DNA of 64,000 bases from an uncultured Eubacteriales bacterium (GCA_949285555.1 CASDYG010000006.1:1-64000), one strand, 5' to 3'; positions 53,293 to 62,941 are shown, numbered from the stretch's first letter. Notes: generated from the sequence alone by a model not told the origin. Made by a program: numbers and translations.

Positions 53293-53625
53293 ATGGGAGC
53301 TAATTATGATAAGAAATTAGGCAGCCTAGGAGAGGACATGGCTAAGCTAGCTTTTGAACAGAGAGGATATAAATATTTAGCCAGAAACTTTTATTCAAAA
53401 CATGGTGAAGTGGATTTGATTTTTGAAAAGCAGGATGTCATATATTTCGTAGAGGTGAAAGTTAGATTTAACAATGATGAGGGTGCCATTTATTCAATTG
53501 ATGGGCAAAAGCTTTCGTCCATGAAAAAAACAGCAATTGAATATTTGAAGCAAAGTAAGTATTTTTTCAAAGCCATAGAATTTATTGCAGTTGCAATAGA
53601 TGTTCATACAGTAGATATAGAATAG
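53293..53625 (+). CDS. yraN: YraN/UPF0102 family nuclease-fold protein
   Basis: 110 residues. The family pattern is complete: KLGSLGEDMAKLAFEQRGY, LARNFYSKHGEVDLIF with the acidic E-x-D of a restriction-endonuclease-like fold, then FVEVKVR with the E-x-K. The biochemical role is not settled; it is usually found beside comM and dprA, as here. The ATG at 53293 is preferred over the GTG at 53284, which lies inside the GCAGGTG ribosome binding site. comM follows after 9 nt. Confidence 0.92.
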   Translation: MGANYDKKLGSLGEDMAKLAFEQRGYKYLARNFYSKHGEVDLIFEKQDVIYFVEVKVRFNNDEGAIYSIDGQKLSSMKKTAIEYLKQSKYFFKAIEFIAVAIDVHTVDIE

Positions 53626-53634
53626 GAGCAACGT

Positions 53635-55344
53635 ATGCAGATAAGATCAAATACAACAGTAAATACCCCTATAAGAAGCCATGTGGTGATAACCTCAGCC
53701 ATATGCGGAGATACTGCTAAAGTAGTTAAGCTGGAGTGCCTCAGCCAAAATGGTCTGCCCAAAATTATGCTGGCGGGAGTCAAACAAAGTAAATTTGTCT
53801 CTTCCATAACTCGGATTAGAAGTATGTTAAAGGCCATAATTGATATTAAGCTAAACAAGAAATTCACTTTAAATTTTAATCCTAACTTGGAAGATGTAAT
53901 AAGTGTGGAGCATATGGAATTACCCATTGCCATAGCGTTAACTGCCACATGTAAGAAAGAAAATAATAGAAATACTAGACTTGCAGCCATTGGAAATATA
54001 TCTCTTTTAGGAAATATAGAGCCGCTAGAATACTTTTATCCCCTTCTTTTAGCTTTACTGCACTCTGATGCCGAATATATTTTGGTGCCATGGGAAAACT
54101 TAAAAGGATTTAAAATTAATGACGAAAGAGTTATAGGAATTAGCAATTTTACTGATATTTTGGATACAAATGGAAATATTGATATTGACTTTAATAAACT
54201 TAGGGAAAAGTACGTTAAGAACTATTATAAAGAACCTTATGAAGAACATCAGCAAAGTGACACCCTATATAATGAAAATAAAATGCTAAATGATTGCATA
54301 ATAGATAATAACGTGGAGGGGAATAGAGATAATAATGACAGTGATTTTATAATTGAAAATGAACTCATTATGAAGATAATGACTGCCATATGTGGAAAGC
54401 ATAACATATTAGTGGAAACAAATCATGATAATAGGCTTAAGTCTTTTATGGATATATTTAATAAAATTTTTGTTCCAGAAAAAATGGATTTAATTGATAG
54501 ATCACTTATAGAGTTATGTAAGAAAAGCTACGCCTATAGCACCAATAGTAATATTTTTAGAAGAAATAATGCCCAGGGACAGTTCATATATAATATGGTG
54601 GTTTTGGATGGAACAGAATCAGTTAAGGAGATGCTGGTATCAGATAAAAATATGGGACTTGGATATATTTATTTAGCTCATAAAGGAATACTTTGTATAA
54701 AGGACACAGCTAGTCATAGCACAGCGTTTTTACGAGGATTATGTAGGGTGCTTGGCTATGGGGATTCACAGGAGGAGAAGGAAAATAGGAAGAGCAGGTA
54801 TAGTGAAAATGTGAAGTTAAGTGATTACTTTAGTCCACTTTGCATATTTGCTATGAAAAGCTGTAAATGTGGAGGACTTTTTTCAAATGCAAAACGATGT
54901 AGCTGTAGTTTACATGATATTTATAAATATCGTCAGACACCAGCCAAGTATTTAAAAGAGCATATCAAAATTTATATAAATTTAGATGATTTATCAACGG
55001 AGCTAGAAGAAGCATTAAGCCTAAATAATTTAGATAGTATCAGATATAAAATAAAAGTTGCAATGAGGCAAATAAAAAATATAAAAAGGTGTGGGAATAA
55101 TTATATTTGCCATAATAGGGAGGATAGAAACGTAGAAAGTATACATAAAACTCAAATGGGAGAAGTGCTATACGAAGAAAAAGAAATTAGAAGTTTTATT
55201 AAAACACATGAAATTACTGATTTAGATGAATCTTCTCTACTTGATGTAGCTACCAGTATTATGGTACTAAATGGGAAAGAGGAAATAAATCAGCAGGAGC
55301 TTATGGAAGCTGCTAATATGATGAGGATTAAAGAATATGAGTGA
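53635..55344 (+). CDS. ComM/YifB-like protein with degenerate ATPase motifs
   Basis: 569 residues. The N-terminal ChlI/Lon-S5-like domain (about 15-175) aligns with ComM: GLPKIMLAGV for GLPAFDIVGL, MELPIAIAL for FDLPIAIGI, and IGNISLLGNIEP for IGELSLDGSLRP. The AAA+ part is recognisable but inactive-looking. GKHNILVETNHDNRLKS (about 254) stands where GHN...GPPGSGKT belongs. YLAHKGILCIKDTASHS (about 346) replaces SLAHxGVLFLDELPEF. The four-Cys knuckle CKCGGLFSNAKRCSC survives, but SGPLLDRIDI after it has become TPAKYLKEHIKIYI, losing the arginine. ComM is a DNA helicase for branch migration in transformation. This copy should not hydrolyse ATP. Position between yraN and dprA confirms orthology. 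The frame is intact, and it overlaps dprA by 8 nt. Confidence 0.85.
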   Translation: MQIRSNTTVNTPIRSHVVITSAICGDTAKVVKLECLSQNGLPKIMLAGVKQSKFVSSITRIRSMLKAIIDIKLNKKFTLNFNPNLEDVISVEHMELPIAIALTATCKKENNRNTRLAAIGNISLLGNIEPLEYFYPLLLALLHSDAEYILVPWENLKGFKINDERVIGISNFTDILDTNGNIDIDFNKLREKYVKNYYKEPYEEHQQSDTLYNENKMLNDCIIDNNVEGNRDNNDSDFIIENELIMKIMTAICGKHNILVETNHDNRLKSFMDIFNKIFVPEKMDLIDRSLIELCKKSYAYSTNSNIFRRNNAQGQFIYNMVVLDGTESVKEMLVSDKNMGLGYIYLAHKGILCIKDTASHSTAFLRGLCRVLGYGDSQEEKENRKSRYSENVKLSDYFSPLCIFAMKSCKCGGLFSNAKRCSCSLHDIYKYRQTPAKYLKEHIKIYINLDDLSTELEEALSLNNLDSIRYKIKVAMRQIKNIKRCGNNYICHNREDRNVESIHKTQMGEVLYEEKEIRSFIKTHEITDLDESSLLDVATSIMVLNGKEEINQQELMEAANMMRIKEYE

Positions 55345-56044
55345 AGGACGATATAACTATGTTCATGGAGGGAATTTAATCGCAAGCATAAGAGAAAATT
55401 ATCATGTTATAAAAAGGGGAGATAAGCTATACCCTGATTCATTACTGGATGCACCATGCCCTCCTGAAAAAATATTTGTGTATGGAAATTTAAAGCTCCT
55501 TGAAAAAGAAAAGATAGCTGTTGTAGGATCAAGAGACTGTTCAGAATATGGAAAGAAAATGAGTGAGAAAATAGCAACTAAGTTATCGGAAGCAGATAAG
55601 GTGGTGGTTAGTGGCCTTGCAAGAGGAATTGACAGCTACGCTCACATAGGAGGATTAAAAGGAGAAGGAGGAACTATTGGGATATTAGGTTGTGGTTTAG
55701 ATATTTGCTATCCGGCTAGCAACTGGCAATTATTTGAAAGAGTAGCAAATGAAGGGCTCTTGATTTCTGAATGGGAACTTGGTAGTCAGCCAAGAAGATA
55801 TACCTTTCCTATGAGAAACAGGCTGATAGCTGCAATCTCAGCTGCTACTGTTGTGGTAGAAGCAGCCACCCGAAGCGGAGCACTTATTACAGCAGAGCTT
55901 GCCATTGAAATGGGTAGAGAAGTGTATAGCATGCCAGGAAATATCAGTTCAATTAACAGTCTGGGTACAAATAGGCTAATTCAATATGGAGCTAGACCTT
56001 TAGTTGTGATTGAAGAAATGCTAAGAGATTTGGGACTAAAATAA
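55337..56044 (+). CDS. dprA: DNA-processing protein DprA, Rossmann core only
   Basis: 235 residues against about 290-370 in most DprA. The Rossmann-like DNA-binding core is whole: VVGSRDCSEYG, VVVSGLARGIDSYAH, IGILGCGLDICYP, PMRNRLIAA and VVEAATRSGALITAELA, then PGNISSINSLGTNRLI. It protects incoming single-stranded DNA and loads RecA during transformation. The N-terminal SAM domain is missing. The C-terminal winged helix is not fused but lies in the next ORF, one base after the stop. The start overlaps comM. Confidence 0.92.
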   Translation: MSEGRYNYVHGGNLIASIRENYHVIKRGDKLYPDSLLDAPCPPEKIFVYGNLKLLEKEKIAVVGSRDCSEYGKKMSEKIATKLSEADKVVVSGLARGIDSYAHIGGLKGEGGTIGILGCGLDICYPASNWQLFERVANEGLLISEWELGSQPRRYTFPMRNRLIAAISAATVVVEAATRSGALITAELAIEMGREVYSMPGNISSINSLGTNRLIQYGARPLVVIEEMLRDLGLK

Positions 56045-56045
56045 A

Positions 56046-56243
56046 ATGTATTATCAGGGGAATTTTATTAGTAATGTACTGATTAGTGAAGCACTAGAGC
56101 ATATTAAGAAAGATGATGGGGTATATTTTTTTACACTTGCCAAAAAAATGAATATTGACACCAACAGGCTTCGTGTTATAATATCTGTTTTAGAAATAGA
56201 AGGAGCTATCGAGAATGTTTCGGGAAGATTATTTTTAATGTAA
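56046..56243 (+). CDS. Separate winged-helix domain of DprA
   Basis: 65 residues: ISEALEHIKKDDGVYFFTLAKKMNIDTNRLRVIISVLEIEGAIENVSG has the helix-turn-helix plus wing pattern of the DprA C-terminal (DML1-like) domain. The ATG is one base after the dprA TAA, in another frame, so it would be translated by reinitiation. No Shine-Dalgarno sequence of its own is clear. Removing the T at 56042 would fuse both frames, so this is either a real gene split or a frameshift. topA follows 42 nt later. Confidence 0.7.
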   Translation: MYYQGNFISNVLISEALEHIKKDDGVYFFTLAKKMNIDTNRLRVIISVLEIEGAIENVSGRLFLM

Positions 56244-56285
56244 TGATTGTGCCCTATGACATTTATCGAAGCAAAGGAGCATAAT

Positions 56286-58382
56286 TTGGCAGTAAAGAGT
56301 ACAAAATCAAAAGTAAACCATGGTGATAAAAAAGGAAGTCTGCTAATAGTCGAGTCACCATCGAAAGCCAAGACAATAGGCAAATATTTAGGGAGCAAAT
56401 ACAATGTAATTGCTTCAGTAGGACATATAATTGATTTGCCAAAAAGCAAGCTTGGAGTAGATACAGAAAATAATTTTGAACCTGAATATATTCAGGTTCG
56501 TGGAAAAGCAAAGGTTATAAAAGAAATAAAGTCTGCGGCAGCTAAAGCAGAAAATATTTATGTGGCTACTGACCCAGATAGGGAAGGAGAGGCTATAGCA
56601 TGGCATATAGGAAGTCTTATAGGACTGCCTGATGGTGATGATTGGCGTGTAACTTTTAATGAAGTAACAAAGGATAAGGTACTAGAAGCTTTGAAAAGTC
56701 CTCACAGTCTTGACATGGGGCTGGTAAATGCACAGCAGGCAAGGAGGGTGCTAGATAGGCTCGTAGGATATAAGCTTAGCCCATTATTATGGAGGAAAGG
56801 TGGTAAGGGTCTTACGGCAGGTAGGGTACAGTCTGTAGCTCTTCGTATTATCTGTGACAGAGAGGATGAAATAGATGCCTTTGTTCCTCAGGAATACTGG
56901 GAAATTTACGGAAATTTTCAGCTCGATGACGGGAGCGTCATTAAAGCCATACTGCATAATAAAACGGGTAGTAAAAAGAAGTTAAATATTACTTCTGGAG
57001 AAATGGTAGAGGATATAGCAGGCAGCTTGGGAACAAATGGCGTTATTTCCAGTACAGAAAAAAAACTCACTAAGAGAAGTCCTGCACCTCCGTTTACTAC
57101 AAGTAGTATGCAGCAAGATGCAGCTACAAGATTAGGTTTTTCATCGAAGAAGACGATGCAAATTGCCCAACAGTTATATGAAGGTATAGAAATAAAAGGT
57201 AAGGGAACTACAGGTCTTATCACATATCTGAGAACTGACTCTGTTAGAATTTCTCCGCAGGCTAAGGCGGCTGCTAAAGAATATATTACGGGTATTCATG
57301 GGGAAAAATATTATAAAAATAATGTTTTTTCAAATAAGAAAAAAGATATACAAGATGCTCATGAGGCTATCAGACCTAGTGATGTGTACATGCATCCAGA
57401 GAGTATAAAATCATCTCTTACAGCAGATCAGTTTAAGCTCTATAATTTAATATGGAGAAGATTTGTAGCGTCACAGATGGCACCATCTGAATTTCAATCC
57501 ACTAATGTAGTAATAAGCCAGGGTGAATATGACTTTAAAGCTAATGGATCAATACAAGTATTTGATGGTTACAAGAAAGAGTATAATTTCTCTGGGGATG
57601 AAAGAGATAAGCTAATTCCAGAAGTGGAAAAGGGAGACGAAGTAAAGCTGATTGAACCAATTGAAAAGCTACAAAAATTCACCAATCCACCAGCACGCTT
57701 TACAGAAGCAAGTATAGTAAAGGAATTGGAAGACAAAAACATTGGAAGACCTAGTACATATGCAACAATCATTTCCACACTGCTTGATAGGAATTATGTA
57801 GTAAAACAGGAAAAGCAGCTTGTACCTACGACAATTGGAAGATTGGTGACAAATGCTTTTAAAAAATATTTTGATAATATTGTTGATGTAGGTTTTACTG
57901 CCAGCATGGAGGAAAACCTAGACGATGTAGAAAAGCAGGAAAAAAATTGGCATGACGTTATCCATAGCTTTTATGAAGGATTTGAAGAAAAGCTTGAAAA
58001 CGCTATGGCTAATATGGAATATTTAAAGGTGCCACCTAAAGAAAGTGGAGAGATTTGCGAAAAGTGTGGCAGGCCAATGCTGATACGAGAGGGAAGGTTT
58101 GGACCATTTTTGGCGTGCAGTGGATTCCCAGACTGTAAAAATAGTAAACCTATTCAAAAAAAGCTGGGAGTTAAATGTCCAAAATGTGGTGGTGAAATAA
58201 TTGAGCGTAAAAGCAAGAAGGGACGCATTTTTTACGGATGTAGTAATTATCCGGAATGTGATTTTGTATCTTGGGACCCACCTACGGGAGTATCATGTCC
58301 TAAATGTGGCAGCCCGATGACAAAGAAGCCGAAGGCAAAGTACAGCATGTGTACAAATAAGGACTGTGGGTATAAGGAATAG
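56286..58382 (+). CDS. topA: DNA topoisomerase I
   Basis: About 698 residues. It relaxes negative supercoils through a Tyr-DNA intermediate. TOPRIM domain: LLIVESPSKAKTIGKYLG, ATDPDREGEAIAWHI. Catalytic Tyr in GLITYLRTDS (about 314). Three C-terminal zinc fingers: CEKCGRPML...CSGFPDC, CPKCGGEI...CSNYPEC and CPKCGSPM...CTNKDC. The start is probably the TTG at 56286, which has AAAGGAG six bases before it; ATG 56256 and TTG 56247 lack one. The dprA-topA order is common in Firmicutes. Confidence 0.95.
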   Translation: MAVKSTKSKVNHGDKKGSLLIVESPSKAKTIGKYLGSKYNVIASVGHIIDLPKSKLGVDTENNFEPEYIQVRGKAKVIKEIKSAAAKAENIYVATDPDREGEAIAWHIGSLIGLPDGDDWRVTFNEVTKDKVLEALKSPHSLDMGLVNAQQARRVLDRLVGYKLSPLLWRKGGKGLTAGRVQSVALRIICDREDEIDAFVPQEYWEIYGNFQLDDGSVIKAILHNKTGSKKKLNITSGEMVEDIAGSLGTNGVISSTEKKLTKRSPAPPFTTSSMQQDAATRLGFSSKKTMQIAQQLYEGIEIKGKGTTGLITYLRTDSVRISPQAKAAAKEYITGIHGEKYYKNNVFSNKKKDIQDAHEAIRPSDVYMHPESIKSSLTADQFKLYNLIWRRFVASQMAPSEFQSTNVVISQGEYDFKANGSIQVFDGYKKEYNFSGDERDKLIPEVEKGDEVKLIEPIEKLQKFTNPPARFTEASIVKELEDKNIGRPSTYATIISTLLDRNYVVKQEKQLVPTTIGRLVTNAFKKYFDNIVDVGFTASMEENLDDVEKQEKNWHDVIHSFYEGFEEKLENAMANMEYLKVPPKESGEICEKCGRPMLIREGRFGPFLACSGFPDCKNSKPIQKKLGVKCPKCGGEIIERKSKKGRIFYGCSNYPECDFVSWDPPTGVSCPKCGSPMTKKPKAKYSMCTNKDCGYKE

Positions 58383-58429
58383 TATAGATTATTTTTATTA
58401 AGCTTTTGTTAGTTGTGAAAATATGAATA

Positions 58430-58438
58430 TGTTATAAT
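58430..58438 (+). promoter_or_regulatory. Extended -10 promoter of hslVU
   Basis: TGTTATAAT, 28 bp before the start codon; no convincing -35. Confidence 0.5.
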
Positions 58439-58465
58439 AAAAGCGTTTTAATAAAGGAGGTAGCT

Positions 58466-59002
58466 GTGGAATTTCACGGTACGACAATATGCGCTGTTAG
58501 ACGAGATAATGGAGATATAGCAATAGGTGGAGACGGACAGGTAACCATGGGGAAAAGTGCAATTATGAAAAATGGTGCCAAAAAAGTAAAGAAAATCTAC
58601 AATGGTACTGTGCTAAGTGGTTTTGCCGGCTCTGTAGCTGATGCATTTTCCCTGACGGAAAAATTCGAAAAAAAATTAGATGAGCATGGTGGGAACCTCA
58701 AAAGGGCTGCAGTATCTTTAGCACAGCTATGGCGTTCAGATAAAGGTATGCGAAATCTGGAGGCACTCATGATTGTGGCAGATAAAGATGAACTTTTGGT
58801 AGTATCTGGCAATGGAGAGGTAATAGCCCCTGATGAGCCATATATTGCCATTGGATCAGGAGGTAATTATGCATATGCAGCAGCTAGTGCACTATATAAT
58901 AATACTGATTTAAGTGCTGAGGACGTAGTTATGAAATCGCTGAAAATTGCTGCATCTATTTGTGTATATACTAATGATCATATTTCAATTGAAAAGCTGT
59001 AA
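58466..59002 (+). CDS. hslV: ATP-dependent protease peptidase subunit HslV
   Basis: 178 residues, GTG start after AAAGGAGG. The propeptide MEFHG is followed by the nucleophile Thr of [27 protein letters not shown] and [12 protein letters not shown] are the proteasome-like core. It forms the dodecameric proteolytic chamber driven by HslU. The Thr nucleophile differs from the Ser of the Bacillus CodW enzyme. No xerC precedes it and no codY follows, unlike Bacillus. hslU starts 15 nt later. Confidence 0.96.
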   Translation: MEFHGTTICAVRRDNGDIAIGGDGQVTMGKSAIMKNGAKKVKKIYNGTVLSGFAGSVADAFSLTEKFEKKLDEHGGNLKRAAVSLAQLWRSDKGMRNLEALMIVADKDELLVVSGNGEVIAPDEPYIAIGSGGNYAYAAASALYNNTDLSAEDVVMKSLKIAASICVYTNDHISIEKL

Positions 59003-59017
59003 TAGTAGGAGAAAGAG

Positions 59018-60454
59018 ATGTCAGATAAAAAACAGATGAAGGACATGACCCCAAAGGAGATTGTTGCTGAACTAGACAAATACATCATAGGACAGGAGGA
59101 AGCGAAAAAATCCGTCGCTATTGCCCTTAGAAACAGATATAGAAGAAGTAAGCTTGATGCTGAGCTTCGTGAAGAAGTAACGCCTAAAAATATTTTGATG
59201 ATGGGACCTACCGGTGTTGGAAAAACTGAAATTGCACGTAGGCTAGCCAAACTTATGGATGCACCATTTGTAAAGGTGGAAGCTACTAAATTTACCGAGG
59301 TAGGATATGTGGGTCGTGATGTAGAATCCATGATCAGAGATCTGGTAGAGGCATCAGTTAGACTTGTAAAAAATAGAAAGCTTGAAGAAAAGAGAGAAAT
59401 TGCTGAGAAACTGGCTGAGGATGCTCTTGTAGCTGCTTTGGTACCAGATAAGTCGGAAAAGAAAAAAACTACCACGCCTCTTAATGTAATGGAGCTTTTT
59501 TCAAGACCAGATTATAAGACGCAAAAGGAAGAATACGAGGAATCCATAGAAAAGTCATCAGATACTAAGGATACTAATATAGCGATGGCTAGAGAGCAGG
59601 TGAGAAAGCAGCTCAGAGAGGGACTACTTGAGGATGAAATTGTTGAAATAACTGTTGATGTTCCAATGTTTGATTCCGGAAACCTAGATGTAGGTGGCTC
59701 TGGCATGTCTATAGCTATCGGCAATATTTTCGGTGGAAATGCTCCTACTCAAAAGAAATCCAGGAAGATGCACGTTCGAGATGCTAGAAAGACTCTAATA
59801 GATAATGAATCACAAAAGCTAATCGATATGGATGAGGTTAGTAGTGAGGCTTTATTTAATGCGGAGGAAAATGGCATTATATTTATTGATGAAATAGATA
59901 AGATTGCTTCAAACGGATTTAAACAGGGAGCTGATGTTTCAAGAGATGGTGTGCAAAGAGATATTCTCCCAATCGTGGAGGGTAGTGTTGTGAATACCAA
60001 GCACGGTACCATAAAAACAGATCATATATTGTTTATAGGCTCTGGTGCATTTCACATGGCAAAACCATCTGATCTTATTCCAGAACTTCAAGGAAGATTT
60101 CCAATTAGAGTAAATTTAAAATCTTTAAATAAAGAAGATTTTAAAGCCATTCTTACTGTACCTCAAAATGCCCTTATAAAGCAAAATATAGCCTTAATGG
60201 CAACAGAAGGACTTAGTCTTAGCTTTGACGATGAGGCATTAGAGGAAATTGCTGAAATGGCATACCTGATGAACATCGAACAGGAAAATATTGGAGCGAG
60301 AAGACTGCATACAATCCTTGAAAAGTTATTAGAAGAAATATCCTTTGAGGGATCAGATGCTGCTGAAAAAAATATAGTAATAGACAGAGAGTATGTAAGA
60401 GGTGTATTTGCCTCAAAAATAGATGCTCACGATCTTGATAGATATATATTGTAG
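59018..60454 (+). CDS. hslU: ATP-dependent protease ATPase subunit HslU
   Basis: 478 residues, hexameric AAA+ unfoldase for HslV. MTPKEIVAELDKYIIGQEEAK is the N-terminus of the family. Walker A GPTGVGKTE (about 64), the GYVGRDVESMIRDL pore loop region, an inserted helical I domain (about 110-240), Walker B IIFIDEIDK, and GSGAFHMAKPSDLIPELQGRFPIR-type sensor region follow. The last residues are DLDRYIL, the tail that docks into HslV. Confidence 0.97.
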   Translation: MSDKKQMKDMTPKEIVAELDKYIIGQEEAKKSVAIALRNRYRRSKLDAELREEVTPKNILMMGPTGVGKTEIARRLAKLMDAPFVKVEATKFTEVGYVGRDVESMIRDLVEASVRLVKNRKLEEKREIAEKLAEDALVAALVPDKSEKKKTTTPLNVMELFSRPDYKTQKEEYEESIEKSSDTKDTNIAMAREQVRKQLREGLLEDEIVEITVDVPMFDSGNLDVGGSGMSIAIGNIFGGNAPTQKKSRKMHVRDARKTLIDNESQKLIDMDEVSSEALFNAEENGIIFIDEIDKIASNGFKQGADVSRDGVQRDILPIVEGSVVNTKHGTIKTDHILFIGSGAFHMAKPSDLIPELQGRFPIRVNLKSLNKEDFKAILTVPQNALIKQNIALMATEGLSLSFDDEALEEIAEMAYLMNIEQENIGARRLHTILEKLLEEISFEGSDAAEKNIVIDREYVRGVFASKIDAHDLDRYIL

Positions 60455-60555
60455 ATAATGTGAACTTTACATGCTAATATTTATAAAAATATGTAATAAT
60501 TTGTAAGGCAAATTAGAAATACAGCTATATTAAAACTATAATATGGGAGGAGAGC

Positions 60556-61926
60556 TTGATTAAATTTACTGATGATAACAAAGTCATTGAGAGAGAGGCA
60601 GGGTTCTCCTCTATTTTAGTTGGTGTGTACCCAAAGGCAGGTGATGCAAAAAACTATCGAGATGTGGTTACAATGCAAGCAGAAGATTCACTAAGCGAAC
60701 TGGAAGCTTTAGTTGAAGCAGCTGAAGGGGAGGTTATAGGAGTAAGGGCTTATTATCCTAAATCTATAAATCCTGCATTTTACATGGGAAGGGGTGCTGT
60801 AGAGGAGATTGCTGATTTAGTGGCAAAGCTGGAAGCCGATACAGTGGTTTTTGATAGTGAGCTATCTGGAATCCAGCTTAGAAATCTGGAGGAAGCACTA
60901 AATGTCAAGGTTATTGACAGAACTATCCTTATTTTAGATATTTTTGCAAGTAGAGCAACATCTAAGGAAGGTTCATTGCAGGTGGAGCATGCTCAATTAA
61001 AATATCGTATGAGCAGGCTTACTGGCTTTGGCAAGGCTCTGTCAAGACCTGGAGGAGGTATAGGAACTAGAGGCCCCGGTGAGAAAAAGCTTGAGACTGA
61101 TAGAAGACATATTGAGAGCAGACTCATTGCCATTGAAAATGATATAAAAAAGAGCAGGCGTACTAGGAATTTACATCAGCAGGCTCGTAGAAAATCCGGG
61201 CTACCGATAGTTGCTCTTGTAGGATATACAAATGTTGGTAAGTCAGCCATAATGAACAAGCTGCTTGATCTGAACCCAGAAAACAAACCTGAAGTAGATG
61301 AGTATTCATCTAAAAAGGTATTTGAAAAAAATCAGCTTTTTGCTACCTTAGATACACATCACCGTAGGGTGAAGCTAGACAGCAGAGGCGAACTCATATT
61401 GATTGATACGGTAGGATTCGTCAGCAAGCTGCCACATAGTCTTATTTCGGCTTTTAAATCTACACTTGAAGAGCTTAAGGATGCAAGTGTAGTTTTGCAT
61501 GTACAAGATATATCCAGCGATCATATGTTGCAGGAAGCAAGGGTTACAAAGTCGGTCATGAAGGAACTAGGTGTGGAAGAAGAAAAAGTAATCAATGTAT
61601 ACAATAAGAGCGATTTACTAGAGGAATCTATACTGGAAAAAAAGCTTGTAGAAGATGTATGTGCTGGCAATAATTTAGAAACTCATATAATTTCCGCAAA
61701 AACTGGAAGTGGATTAAAAAAGCTTATAAATTCAATTTATGAGGTCGCATATGGAGTGGAAATAGAACTGAAATTTAGGCTGCCTTTTGATAAGGGGGAT
61801 GTATTTTCGAAGCTGTGTAAGGCTGCAAGCAGCATGGTTTATGAATACGATGAAAATGGAATAATCGGAAGCTGCAAACTAATAGAAGAGGATTATAATC
61901 GCTTTAAAGAGTATGAAATAAAATGA
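60556..61926 (+). CDS. hflX: GTPase HflX
   Basis: 456 residues, TTG start next to GGGAGGAGAG. The HflX N-domain comprises about residues 15-200, with AYYPKSINPAFYMGRGAVEEI, IQLRNLEEALNVKVIDRT and the glycine-rich SRPGGGIGTRGPGEKKLETD. The G domain has GYTNVGKSA (about 223), DTVGF and NKSD. A C-terminal domain follows. HflX splits stalled 70S ribosomes after stress. It overlaps yigZ by 4 nt. The 101-bp spacer before it holds a TATAAT at 60537-60542 that may be its promoter. Confidence 0.96.
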   Translation: MIKFTDDNKVIEREAGFSSILVGVYPKAGDAKNYRDVVTMQAEDSLSELEALVEAAEGEVIGVRAYYPKSINPAFYMGRGAVEEIADLVAKLEADTVVFDSELSGIQLRNLEEALNVKVIDRTILILDIFASRATSKEGSLQVEHAQLKYRMSRLTGFGKALSRPGGGIGTRGPGEKKLETDRRHIESRLIAIENDIKKSRRTRNLHQQARRKSGLPIVALVGYTNVGKSAIMNKLLDLNPENKPEVDEYSSKKVFEKNQLFATLDTHHRRVKLDSRGELILIDTVGFVSKLPHSLISAFKSTLEELKDASVVLHVQDISSDHMLQEARVTKSVMKELGVEEEKVINVYNKSDLLEESILEKKLVEDVCAGNNLETHIISAKTGSGLKKLINSIYEVAYGVEIELKFRLPFDKGDVFSKLCKAASSMVYEYDENGIIGSCKLIEEDYNRFKEYEIK

Positions 61927-62558
61927 TATTATATAAAACAGCATATAAACGGGCAGAGGCCAGCATTGAAATAAAAAGATCTAAGTTTATCGCTCATGGT
62001 ACACCTGTAGATACCATAGAGCAGGCAAGAGCTTTTATAGAAGAAATCAAGGAAATGCACAAAGATGCTACTCATAATGTACCTGCGTTTATAGTAGGAA
62101 ACAAAATGGAGCATATGTGGGCAAGTGATGACGGAGAACCTCAGGGGACATCAGGGCCTCCAATATTAAAGCTTTTAGAAAATGAAGGCATTACCAATAT
62201 TGCTTTAGTGGTAACAAGATACTTTGGTGGGACAAAGCTAGGTACAGGTGGGCTTGTGCGTGCATACACAGATGCTGTAAAGGCATACCTTGATGTAGCA
62301 GGATTAGCCTTTGGCATGGATATGCGCAGGTTACGCCTTAAGCTTGACTATGATAAATATAGTATCCTGGAAAAAAACATTACTAATTTTAGAGGAAGAA
62401 TAGATAAGGTTGAGTATGATCAGAGGGTACATGTGGATGTAGTTATTCCGGTGGAAGATGAGGAAGGATTTGAAGGTTATCTGTCCAATCTTGCATTAGG
62501 AAGACGTGTAATAGAAGAAAAAAAAGATATTATTTCATTGATTAAGTCAGATAAATAA
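61923..62558 (+). CDS. YigZ/IMPACT family protein
   Basis: 211 residues. The N-terminal UPF0029 domain has KRSKFIAHGTPV, ATHNVPAFIVG, ASDDGEPQGTSGPPIL and VVTRYFGGTKLGTGGLVRAY, the strongest family marks. A smaller C-terminal DUF1949-like domain follows. The yeast relative IMPACT/YIH1 affects translation control; the bacterial function is unknown. The ATG lies in the hflX stop, so coupling is expected. The following 290 nt contain only the tRNA promoter. Confidence 0.93.
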   Translation: MILYKTAYKRAEASIEIKRSKFIAHGTPVDTIEQARAFIEEIKEMHKDATHNVPAFIVGNKMEHMWASDDGEPQGTSGPPILKLLENEGITNIALVVTRYFGGTKLGTGGLVRAYTDAVKAYLDVAGLAFGMDMRRLRLKLDYDKYSILEKNITNFRGRIDKVEYDQRVHVDVVIPVEDEEGFEGYLSNLALGRRVIEEKKDIISLIKSDK

Positions 62559-62797
62559 ATTTAGGAAAAGATAAGATAAAAGATTTCTTTAAGACTGTAA
62601 ACAGCATATGCGATGAATCATGTTTTGGGTTAAAATGTAATGCTATATGAACTTTTACGAATATTTTTACTGGCTGGTTGATGAGTAATTTAAAGTAATT
62701 TAAGAGGATATTTAGATTTACTGACTGTAAAATATATATTGAAAATATGTAAATTTCAATACCTAACCAGAATACATGAGAAATTTTTAAAAAGTGC

Positions 62798-62826
62798 TTG
62801 ACAAACAGTTTATTTTCATATAACAT
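62798..62826 (+). promoter_or_regulatory. Predicted promoter of the tRNA cluster
   Basis: Perfect TTGACA (62798-62803). The -10 is TAACAT at 17-bp spacing (62821-62826) or TATAAC at 15 bp (62819-62824). Confidence 0.75.
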
Positions 62827-62848
62827 ATATAAATGTGCTAAGGCATAC

Positions 62849-62924
62849 GGGCGCATAGCTCAGCTGGGAGAGCACCTGCCTTACAAGCAGGGGGTCATAG
62901 GTTCGAGCCCTATTGCGCCCACCA
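62849..62924 (+). tRNA. tRNA-Val (anticodon TAC)
   Basis: Acceptor GGGCGCA/TGCGCCC, anticodon arm CCTGC-CTTACAA-GCAGG, encoded CCA. First gene of the cluster. Confidence 0.96.
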
Positions 62925-62941
62925 TACAATCACAAAAAATT

